Assembly: GCA_900540885.1 (NCBI GenBank)
Contig: UQHJ01000066.1
Coordinates: forward strand, 1 to 12,935
Source of the DNA: an uncultured Prevotella sp.
Lineage (GTDB): Bacteria; Bacteroidota; Bacteroidia; Bacteroidales; Bacteroidaceae
Reading direction: 5' to 3'
Length of the DNA stretch: 12,935 nucleotides
Shown here: positions 1 to 7,028 of the stretch, piece by piece
Numbering within the stretch: position 1 is the stretch's first letter
Layout: each line of letters opens with the position of its first letter
The notes under the pieces: model-generated
What the model was told of the DNA's origin: nothing
Database searches by the model: none
Seen by the model: only the letters and a program-made list of their open reading frames with translations
Position numbers and translations under genes: made by a program

Positions 1-177
1 TTATGTTTCACTTTTAGTTTCAATGTTTCATACTAAAAACACTGAGGGAGAAAAACAAAAACACTGTGGGAGCGATTCAAAACCCCTGTGGGAGCGATTC
101 AAAAACACAGAGGGAGCGTGAAAGCGCTCCCTCTGTGTTTTGAAAAATGAAACATGAAACTAAAAATGAAACATTAA
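1..177. repeat. Long imperfect palindrome with internal tandem repeat units
   Basis: Positions 1-50 are an imperfect inverted copy of 127-177. The outer arms are rich in TGAAAC/GTTTCA (1-31 against 147-177) and the inner arms carry GAGGGAG/CTCCCTC. Between them are further direct copies of the left inner arm: unit 1 at 36-50, unit 2 at 57-78, unit 3 at 79-100 and unit 4 at 101-118. Units 2 and 3 are 22 bases each and share CTGTGGGAGCGATTC. The right arm at 125-141 can therefore pair with any of four left arms, and pairs perfectly with unit 4. The element touches the window edge and may be longer. It has no coding capacity. I infer an intergenic repetitive palindrome (REP- or MITE-like), or an elaborated terminator of a gene to the left. 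Confidence 0.7.
102..141. terminator. Perfect 17-bp stem-loop, possible terminator
   Basis: The arm at 102-118 is perfectly complementary to 125-141, with a 6-base loop (TGAAAG). The GC-rich centre (GAGGGAGCG) and the flanking A and T runs give a terminator-like hairpin that could work in either direction. It is part of the larger repeat at 1-177, so termination may be secondary to being a repeat. The gene it would terminate lies outside the window. Confidence 0.45.
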
Positions 178-522
178 AGTTGTATATTTCACTTTTTGAA
201 ATGACTGATATTCAATTACTTTGTAACAAAAAATGAAACATGAAAGATAAATCAAAAGTTCTGAAAATGTATGGATATTATGTGAGAAAAATTGCAGTTT
301 AAAAGTTGCGAATCTCTGATGGAATTTTGTAATTTTGCTTATGGCTTTGAGTATTGTTTTTTATCACATCTAAGTTACTCATGTTCCGTGATATACGGAA
401 ATACTAAAAGCCTTTTTTATGCGATAAGCTCAGTCTCAAACTCTAAATCCGGAACTTGAGTTATTAAATAGGATTGCAGTATTGAAAAAAAACTCTTTTT
501 GTTGCCAAAACAATTGCCTTTT
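178..522. other. Non-coding AT-rich intergenic region
   Basis: I see no credible gene on either strand. A further copy of ATGAAACATGAAA lies near 233-245 and resembles the arms of the palindrome at 1-177. A small hairpin (TTCCGT at 384-389, ACGGAA at 395-400) is followed by a run of T around 413-418; it could be a weak terminator. CTCAA near 434-438 and TTGAG near 457-461 form another weak inverted repeat. No riboswitch class is recognised. Confidence 0.5.
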
Positions 523-555
523 TTCGTTCGTTTTATAATATTGTTTGTATCTTTG
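523..555 (+). promoter_or_regulatory. Bacteroidetes-type promoter for the purF-like/carAB operon
   Basis: TATCTTTG at 548-555 matches the Bacteroidetes -7 consensus TAnnTTTG. A partial -33 element, TTCG at 523-526 (consensus TTTG), lies 21 bases upstream, within the normal spacing. Transcription would start around 560-563 and leave a leader of about 110 bases before the ATG at 671. The leader contains two very short ATG reading frames (ATG GCG TGA at 589-597 and ATG GTC AGT TAA at 639-650) and only weak hairpins. The -7 box is convincing; the -33 element is weak. Confidence 0.5.
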
Positions 556-670
556 CACACAATATAGCGTAATATTAAAGGATTGTAAATGGCGTGATAG
601 GAGTAGCAGTACGTGCTTTCGCTAAATCGTGACTATTTATGGTCAGTTAAAAAACCAATATTTTAGGCTG

Positions 671-2560
671 ATGGAACCTTTAAAGCATGAGTGTGGTGTG
701 GCAATGGTAAGATTGCTAAAGCCGCTCAGTTATTATGAAAAGAAGTATGGCACGTGGATGTATGGCTTGAATAAGCTATATTTGTTGATGGAAAAGCAAC
801 ATAATCGCGGTCAAGAGGGAGCGGGGTTGGCTTGTGTGAAGATGCAAGCAGCTCCGGGTGAGGAGTTTATGTTTCGTCAGCGTGGTCTTGGTAGCGGTGC
901 TATCCAAGAGATATTTGGTAACGTACATAAGGAATTTAATGGATTTACGAGCGAGCAATTACACGATGCGGACTTTTCAGCCCGTTACGTGCCGTTTGCT
1001 GGTGAAATATATATGGGCCACCTCCGGTACTCAACTACTGGCAAGAGTGGCCTTTCGTATGTCCACCCGTTTCTGAGACGAAATAACTGGCGTGCCAAGA
1101 ACTTATGCATTTGCGCTAACTTTAACATGACCAATGTGCCTGAGATATTCGACGTGATAGCTGTGAAAGGGCAGCACCCGCGCATGGTGTCAGACACTTA
1201 TATATTGTTGGAGCAATTGGGACACCGCCTTGACCGAGAGAGCGAACGATGCTTTGAAGAAGCAAAGGCAAAGGGACTTGAAAATACAGATATTACACGT
1301 TATATTGAAGACCATATCAACCTATCGAATGTATTAAAACAGTCTGCCCCAGTGTGGGACGGTGGATACGTGCTCTGTGGCGTGACGGGTTCTGGTGAGT
1401 TGTTCTCGATGCGCGACCCTTGGGGGATTCGACCCGCTTTTTATTATAAAGACGATGAAGTACTAGTCATAGCCTCAGAACGCCCCGTTATACAGACGAC
1501 ACTTGACGTAGAGGCAGAAGAAGTACACGAACTCTTGCCAGGTCAAGGTATATTCATGACGAAAGATGGCGTGATGCACACGGAACAGGTGTTGGAAGCA
1601 AAGAAGTATGCAGCCTGTTCGTTTGAGCGCGTTTACTTCAGTCGTGGTTCAGACGTTGACATTTATCGTGAACGAAAAGAATTAGGACGTACGCTCGTTG
1701 AGCCTATCTTGAAGGCTGTCAATGGCGAAATAGATAACACCGTCTTGGGTTATGTGCCTAATACGGCCGAAGCAGCATACTACGGAATGCTACAAGGCTT
1801 TAATGAATATCTGAACAAAGAAAAGGCGAACGAGATAGAAGCGTTAGGTGCTAACATAACGCATGATAAATTGCATGCGATACTTTCACGTCGTATACGG
1901 TCGGAGAAGGTGGCGTGGAAGGATATCAAGATGCGCACTTTTATAGCCGAAGGCAACTCTCGTAATGACTTGGCTGCTCACGTGTACGATGTTACATACG
2001 GCTCCGTCAGAGCGGGCGTAGATAATTTGGTCGTGATAGACGATAGTATTGTGCGTGGCACGACATTGCGCGAGAGCATTATACGTATCATGGATCGCCT
2101 TCACCCGAAACGTATCGTGGTAGTAAGTTCATCGCCTCAGGTGCGCTACCCAGATTATTATGGTATTGACATGGCGCGCATGGAGGAATTTATTGCCTTC
2201 CGTGCTGCGATAGCTTTGCATAAAGATAGAGGTTTAGAACAACGTTTGGACGAGATCTATGCAAAGTGTAAGGCACAAGAGAACTTGCCCAAAGAGCAGG
2301 TTGTGAACTATGTGCGTGAGGTGTATAAGCCTTTTACATCGGAAGAAATCTCTGAGAAAATGGCCGAAATGCTTCGCCCTGAAGGCGTTACGACCGAGAT
2401 ACATATTGTATATCAAAGTTTGGACGGACTACACAAGGCCTGTCCGCATAGCCCTGGCGATTGGTACTTCTCAGGTCATTATCCGACCCCTGGTGGTAAT
2501 AAGCGCGTAAACGAAGCTTTTATCCACTATTACGAGCATAACTATAAGGTAGAATTATAA
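671..2560 (+). CDS. purF: Amidophosphoribosyltransferase-like protein (long PurF family, 629 aa)
   Basis: Predicted to transfer ammonia from glutamine to PRPP, giving 5-phosphoribosylamine, the first committed purine step in the cytoplasm. An N-terminal Ntn (class II) glutaminase domain is shown by MEPLKHECGVAM, where Cys8 would be the nucleophile exposed after removal of a 7-residue propeptide. Supporting motifs are NRGQEGAG (45-52), GHLRYSTTG (116-124) and RDPWGIRP (248-255). The phosphoribosyltransferase domain has the PRPP loop VVIDDSIVRGTTL (454-466) and a YGIDM motif (about 497-501). I chose ATG 671; a GTG at 629 would add 14 residues and lengthen the propeptide to 21. The protein is about 130-160 residues longer than typical PurF, with extra sequence in both domains and a C-terminal extension containing CPHSPGDWYFSGHYPTPGG. 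It heads an operon with carA (29-base gap). Family membership is firm; purine function is inferred, and a specialised paralogue is possible. Confidence 0.85.
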   Translation: MEPLKHECGVAMVRLLKPLSYYEKKYGTWMYGLNKLYLLMEKQHNRGQEGAGLACVKMQAAPGEEFMFRQRGLGSGAIQEIFGNVHKEFNGFTSEQLHDADFSARYVPFAGEIYMGHLRYSTTGKSGLSYVHPFLRRNNWRAKNLCICANFNMTNVPEIFDVIAVKGQHPRMVSDTYILLEQLGHRLDRESERCFEEAKAKGLENTDITRYIEDHINLSNVLKQSAPVWDGGYVLCGVTGSGELFSMRDPWGIRPAFYYKDDEVLVIASERPVIQTTLDVEAEEVHELLPGQGIFMTKDGVMHTEQVLEAKKYAACSFERVYFSRGSDVDIYRERKELGRTLVEPILKAVNGEIDNTVLGYVPNTAEAAYYGMLQGFNEYLNKEKANEIEALGANITHDKLHAILSRRIRSEKVAWKDIKMRTFIAEGNSRNDLAAHVYDVTYGSVRAGVDNLVVIDDSIVRGTTLRESIIRIMDRLHPKRIVVVSSSPQVRYPDYYGIDMARMEEFIAFRAAIALHKDRGLEQRLDEIYAKCKAQENLPKEQVVNYVREVYKPFTSEEISEKMAEMLRPEGVTTEIHIVYQSLDGLHKACPHSPGDWYFSGHYPTPGGNKRVNEAFIHYYEHNYKVEL

Positions 2561-2589
2561 TAATAGAAACATATCATCAACTCAATAAT

Positions 2590-3672
2590 ATGCGTAACGT
2601 AACACTTGTTCTTGACGATGGTACCAAGTTTCATGGTACATCGTTTGGCTATGAGGCTCCAGTGGCGGGCGAAGTAGTCTTTAATACTGCTATGATGGGC
2701 TATCCAGAAAGTTTAACAGACCCTTCGTATGCAGGTCAGCTGATGACACTAACTTATCCTCTTGTTGGTAATTATGGTGTGCCTCCCTTCACAACAGAAG
2801 AAAACGGCCTTGCCACCTTTATGGAAAGTGACCGCATCTATGCTTCGGCTATCATTGTGAGCGATTATAGCGAACAGTATAGCCATTGGAATGCTGTTGA
2901 AAGTTTAGGGGATTGGTTGAAGCGTGAGAAGGTGCCAGGCATTACGGGCATCGATACGCGTGAATTGACTAAGGTGCTACGTGAGCATGGTGTGATGATG
3001 GGCAAGATCTTGTTTGACGATGAGCCTGATAATGTTCCTACAGCAACGTACGAGGGCGTTAACTACGTGGCCAAGGTGTCATGCAAAGAGGTAATTCGTT
3101 ATAACGAGGGCGAAGGTCGCAAGAAGGTTGTCCTTGTAGACTGTGGTGTAAAGAATAACATTATTCGCTGCCTTATCAAACGGGGTGTAGAGGTGATCCG
3201 TGTGCCTTGGAATTACGACTTCAACGATATGGAATTTGATGGTCTCTTCCTTGCCAATGGTCCTGGCGACCCTGACACGTGCGTTGAGGCGGTAGAAAAT
3301 ATTCGTAAGTTTTTGAGCAATCCGAAGGTGCGTCCTTGCATGGGTATCTGTATGGGTAACCAGTTGCTCTCAAAGGCAGCCGGTGCCAGCATTTATAAGT
3401 TGAAGTATGGTCATCGTAGCCATAATCAACCCGTGCGTATGGTAGGTACGAATCGTTGCTTCGTAACGTCACAAAATCATGGTTATGCTGTTGATAGCCG
3501 CACGTTGCCCGCAGAATGGGAACCATACTTTATTAACATGAACGACGGCTCAAACGAGGGCGTTCGTCATAAGACCAATCCTTGGTTCTCGGCTCAGTTC
3601 CACCCGGAGGCTTGTTCAGGCCCTGTCGATACAGAGTTCTTGTTCGATGATTTCGTTAACTTGTTGAAATAA
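2590..3672 (+). CDS. carA: Carbamoyl-phosphate synthase small (glutaminase) subunit
   Basis: Hydrolyses glutamine and channels ammonia to CarB for carbamoyl phosphate synthesis (pyrimidines and arginine). The N-terminal CPSase small-chain domain has MGYPESLTDPSYAGQ (36-50), TYPLVGNYGVP (55-65) and GIDTRELTKVLREHG (120-134). The class I amidotransferase domain starts near 179 and has FLANGPGDPD (220-229), nucleophile Cys254 in GICMGNQ, and His338/Glu340 in QFHPE. The Cys-to-His spacing of 84 equals E. coli CarA Cys269/His353. The usual GHQ after the nucleophile is GNQ here. Residues such as SHWNA, TSQNHG, NDGSNEG and HNQP match the glutaminase domain of animal CAD rather than E. coli CarA, from my recall of those sequences. 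At 360 aa it is slightly shorter than E. coli CarA. It lies between the purF-like gene and carB (38-base gap), so co-transcription is likely. Confidence 0.95.
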   Translation: MRNVTLVLDDGTKFHGTSFGYEAPVAGEVVFNTAMMGYPESLTDPSYAGQLMTLTYPLVGNYGVPPFTTEENGLATFMESDRIYASAIIVSDYSEQYSHWNAVESLGDWLKREKVPGITGIDTRELTKVLREHGVMMGKILFDDEPDNVPTATYEGVNYVAKVSCKEVIRYNEGEGRKKVVLVDCGVKNNIIRCLIKRGVEVIRVPWNYDFNDMEFDGLFLANGPGDPDTCVEAVENIRKFLSNPKVRPCMGICMGNQLLSKAAGASIYKLKYGHRSHNQPVRMVGTNRCFVTSQNHGYAVDSRTLPAEWEPYFINMNDGSNEGVRHKTNPWFSAQFHPEACSGPVDTEFLFDDFVNLLK

Positions 3673-3710
3673 TTAGAGCCGAAAAGGCATTTGAAAAAAA
3701 GAATACTATT

Positions 3711-6700
3711 ATGACAAATCAAATCAAAAAAGTGCTTCTTCTCGGTTCTGGCGCTTTAAAAATTGGTGAGGCGGGTGAGTTTGACTACTCAGGTTCACAA
3801 GCACTCAAGGCGTTAAAGGAAGAAGGCATCGAAACGGTTCTTATCAATCCGAATATTGCTACGGTACAAACCTCTGAGGGCGTGGCCGACCATATATACT
3901 TCCTTCCTGTAACTCCTTACTTTGTTGAGCGCGTTATCGAAAAGGAACGTCCCGACGGCATCATGTTGGCCTTTGGTGGGCAAACGGCTTTGAACTGTGG
4001 CGTTGAACTCTACGAGAGCGGTGTGCTTGAAAAGTACAACTTGCAAGTACTCGGAACGCCTGTGCAGGCCATTATGGACACAGAAGACCGTGAACTCTTT
4101 GTTGAGAAGCTGAACGAGATTAACGTAAAGACCATTAAGAGCGAAGCTTGCGAGAATGTAGAGCAAGCGCGTAAGGCTGCTGCCGAATTGGGTTACCCTG
4201 TCATCTTGCGTGCCGCTTACGCTTTGGGTGGTTTAGGTTCGGGCTTCTGCGACAATGAGGAAGAACTCAATAAGTTGGCAGAAAAAGCCTTCTCTTTCTC
4301 TCCTCAAGTGCTCGTAGAAAAGAGTTTGAAGGGTTGGAAAGAAGTGGAGTATGAAGTAGTTCGCGACCGTTTTGACAACTGCATAACGGTATGTAATATG
4401 GAGAACTTCGACCCATTAGGCATTCACACGGGCGAAAGTATCGTTATCGCTCCGTCACAGACGCTGACGAATGCAGAGTATCATAAGTTGCGTGAACTCT
4501 CTATTCGCATCGTTCGTCACGTGGGTATTGTCGGTGAGTGTAACGTTCAGTATGCTTTCGACCCCAATAGTGAGGACTATCGTGTAATTGAGGTAAATGC
4601 TCGTTTGTCACGTTCTTCAGCATTGGCTTCAAAGGCTACGGGTTATCCTTTGGCTTTTGTTGCTGCTAAGTTGGGCTTGGGTTATGGTTTGTTCGATTTG
4701 AAGAACTCTGTAACAAAGACGACTTCAGCCTTCTTCGAACCTGCTCTTGACTACGTAGTGTGCAAGATTCCGCGTTGGGACTTGGGTAAGTTCCATGGCG
4801 TAGACCGTGAATTGGGTTCGTCAATGAAGTCAGTTGGCGAAGTCATGGCCATTGGCAGAACTTTTGAAGAAGTTATTCAAAAGGGCTTGCGCATGATAGG
4901 TCAAGGTATGCACGGCTTTGTTGACAATAAGGAACTGAAGATTGAAGACGTTGAGGCTGCATTAAAGGAACCTACCGATAAGCGTATCTTTGTAATCGAA
5001 AAGGCGTTCAAGGCTGGCTATACTATTGATCAGATACATGACTTGACAAAGATTGATTGCTGGTTCTTGCAAAAGCTTTATAAGATTCATCAGACCGATA
5101 AGGAACTGCAAGCTTGTACTTCAATCAATGTGCTTGGCAATGACTTGTTGCGTAAGGCAAAGGTTCAGGGCTTCACTGACTTCCAGATAGCTCGCGCTGT
5201 GGGCATGGAGCAAGAAATGGACATTGAGAAGGCTATCTTGGCCGTTCGCGCTCGTCGTAAGCAGGCAGGCATCTTGCCCGTTGTAAAGCAGATTGATACC
5301 TTGGCTGCTGAATATCCAGCTCAAACGAACTATTTGTACTTAACTTATAGCGGTGTAGCTCACGATATTCATTTCGAAAATGACAAACGCTCGGTTGTCG
5401 TTCTCGGTTCGGGTGCTTATCGTATTGGTTCATCGGTTGAGTTTGACTGGTGTGGCGTGCAGGCTTTGAACACGATCCGCAAAGAAGGTTACCGTTCGGT
5501 TATGATTAACTATAACCCTGAAACGGTTTCGACTGACTACGATATGTGCGATCGCCTCTACTTTGACGAACTTACGTTTGAGCGCGTAATGGATATTCTT
5601 GACTTAGAGTGTCCTTATGGTGTAATCGTAAGTACGGGTGGTCAAATTCCTAACAATTTGGCAATGCGCCTTGATGCTGAAAATATCAACTTGTTAGGTA
5701 CGCAAGCTAAGTATATCGATAATGCTGAAGACCGCGAGAAGTTCTCAGAGATGTTGAACCGCATTGGCGTTGACCAACCTGAGTGGAGTGCGTTGACCTC
5801 AATGGACGACATTCAAGAGTTCATCAAGTGCGTAGGCTTCCCCGTATTGGTTCGTCCTTCATACGTATTGTCAGGTGCAGCTATGAATGTTTGCTCAAAC
5901 CAAGAAGAGTTGGAACGTTTCTTGAAGTTGGCCGCCAACGTATCAAAGAAACACCCCGTGGTTGTGAGCCGATTTATGCAGCATGCTAAGGAGGTGGAAA
6001 TGGACGCTGTAGCCAAGGACGGTGAGATTATCGCTTACGCTATTTCTGAACATATCGAGTTTGCTGGTGTACACTCAGGTGATGCTACGATTCAGTTCCC
6101 GCCACAGAAGTTGTACGTCGAAACGGCACGCCGCATTAAGAAGATTTCAAAGCAAATTGCGAAGGAACTCCACATCTCAGGTCCGTTCAACATTCAGTAC
6201 TTGGCTCGTGAAAATGATATTAAGGTAATTGAGTGTAACTTGCGTGCTTCTCGTTCGTTCCCCTTCGTTAGTAAGGTACTCAAGATTAATTTGATTGAGT
6301 TGGCTACGCGTATCATGTTGGGACTCCCTGTAGAGAAACCTGCAAAGAGCCTCTTCGACTTAGACTATGTAGGTGTGAAGGCTTCTCAGTTCTCGTTCAA
6401 TCGTTTGCAAAAGGCTGACCCCGTGTTGGGCGTTGATATGGCTTCGACGGGTGAAGTCGGTTGCTTGGGTGAGGATTCTCGTTCGGCTTTGCTCAAGGCG
6501 ATGCTTTCAGTTGGACAGCGCATACCTGCAAAGAACATTTTGCTTTCAACAGGCGATGGCAAACAAAAGGCTGAAATGTTAGCTGCCAGTGCGATGTTGC
6601 GTGACCATGGATATAAGTTGTTTGCTACTCCTGGTACAAGTCGTTATTTGACAGAGAATGGCGTTGAGAATACTTTGGTACATTGGCCAAGTGAGGAAGG

Positions 6701-6932
6701 ACAACAACCTCAAGCACTTGACATGTTGCACAATAAGGAGATTGACATGGTAGTTAACGTGCCGAAGAACCTTTCAACGGGTGAGTTGACGAATGGCTAC
6801 AAGATTCGTCGTGCCGCTATTGACTTGAATGTGCCATTGATTACGAATGCTCGATTGGCTTCGGCGTTCATCTATTCTTTCTGTACGCAGAAGTTAGATG
6901 ACCTCGAAATCAAGTGTTGGCAGGAGTATTAA
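3711..6932 (+). CDS. carB: Carbamoyl-phosphate synthase large subunit, eukaryote (CAD/CPS I)-like type
   Basis: Makes carbamoyl phosphate from bicarbonate, CarA-supplied ammonia and two ATP. Two homologous halves are visible. The first (about 1-400) has GEFDYSGSQA (22-31), GGQTALNCG (89-97), RAAYALGGLGSG (167-178) and NARLSRSSALASKATG (296-311). A linker domain runs about 401-555. The second half (about 560-935) has EFDWCGVQA (577-585), NPETVSTDYD (602-611), GGQIPNNLA (643-651), RPSYVLSGAAMNV (715-727) and ECNLRASRSFPFVSK (841-855). A C-terminal MGS-like allosteric domain (about 940-1073) has LFATPGTS and HWPSEEG. At 1073 aa it is full length. Many of these motifs differ from E. coli CarB (RPSFTMGGSGGG, NPRVSRSS, EFDYCCVH, GGQTPLKLA, NPRAARTVPFVSK) and match human CAD or CPS1. 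It is the last gene before a strong terminator. Confidence 0.96.
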   Translation: MTNQIKKVLLLGSGALKIGEAGEFDYSGSQALKALKEEGIETVLINPNIATVQTSEGVADHIYFLPVTPYFVERVIEKERPDGIMLAFGGQTALNCGVELYESGVLEKYNLQVLGTPVQAIMDTEDRELFVEKLNEINVKTIKSEACENVEQARKAAAELGYPVILRAAYALGGLGSGFCDNEEELNKLAEKAFSFSPQVLVEKSLKGWKEVEYEVVRDRFDNCITVCNMENFDPLGIHTGESIVIAPSQTLTNAEYHKLRELSIRIVRHVGIVGECNVQYAFDPNSEDYRVIEVNARLSRSSALASKATGYPLAFVAAKLGLGYGLFDLKNSVTKTTSAFFEPALDYVVCKIPRWDLGKFHGVDRELGSSMKSVGEVMAIGRTFEEVIQKGLRMIGQGMHGFVDNKELKIEDVEAALKEPTDKRIFVIEKAFKAGYTIDQIHDLTKIDCWFLQKLYKIHQTDKELQACTSINVLGNDLLRKAKVQGFTDFQIARAVGMEQEMDIEKAILAVRARRKQAGILPVVKQIDTLAAEYPAQTNYLYLTYSGVAHDIHFENDKRSVVVLGSGAYRIGSSVEFDWCGVQALNTIRKEGYRSVMINYNPETVSTDYDMCDRLYFDELTFERVMDILDLECPYGVIVSTGGQIPNNLAMRLDAENINLLGTQAKYIDNAEDREKFSEMLNRIGVDQPEWSALTSMDDIQEFIKCVGFPVLVRPSYVLSGAAMNVCSNQEELERFLKLAANVSKKHPVVVSRFMQHAKEVEMDAVAKDGEIIAYAISEHIEFAGVHSGDATIQFPPQKLYVETARRIKKISKQIAKELHISGPFNIQYLARENDIKVIECNLRASRSFPFVSKVLKINLIELATRIMLGLPVEKPAKSLFDLDYVGVKASQFSFNRLQKADPVLGVDMASTGEVGCLGEDSRSALLKAMLSVGQRIPAKNILLSTGDGKQKAEMLAASAMLRDHGYKLFATPGTSRYLTENGVENTLVHWPSEEGQQPQALDMLHNKEIDMVVNVPKNLSTGELTNGYKIRRAAIDLNVPLITNARLASAFIYSFCTQKLDDLEIKCWQEY

Positions 6933-6951
6933 TGTCTTGAATAAATATTAA

Positions 6952-7003
6952 GCGTGGCACAGGTAAGCCTTCCTCGGAAGGCTAATCTGTGTCACGCGTT
7001 TTA
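6952..7003 (+). terminator. Terminator hairpin after carB
   Basis: GCGTGGCACAG (6952-6962) pairs with CTGTGTCACGC (6987-6997) with one G-U pair. An inner stem, AGCCTT with AAGGCT, stacks inside it. TTTT follows at 6999-7002. This is a good Rho-independent terminator placed 19 bases after the carB stop codon, so it closes the purF-like/carA/carB unit. No clear -7 box is visible between it and the gene at 7029, so that gene may depend on readthrough or an unrecognised promoter. Confidence 0.75.
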
Positions 7004-7028
7004 CTAATTTCCCCAAACTCACTAACAT

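Noticed and set aside
36..118. CRISPR-like array suggested by repeated GTGGGAGCGATTC units
   Set aside because: The 22-base units are directly adjacent with no unique spacers, and they form arms of a palindrome; no cas genes are present.
629..670. GTG start at 629 for the purF-like gene
   Set aside because: It would give a 21-residue propeptide before the catalytic Cys. ATG 671 yields MEPLKHEC, which matches how Bacteroidetes homologues begin as I recall them.
3221..3526. 101-residue minus-strand reading frame opposite carA
   Set aside because: It overlaps conserved carA coding sequence entirely and has no recognisable domain or low-complexity-free homology; a shadow of carA.
3813..4166. 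117-residue minus-strand reading frame opposite carB
   Set aside because: It lies fully within the first ATP-grasp half of carB; no independent coding signal or promoter is visible.
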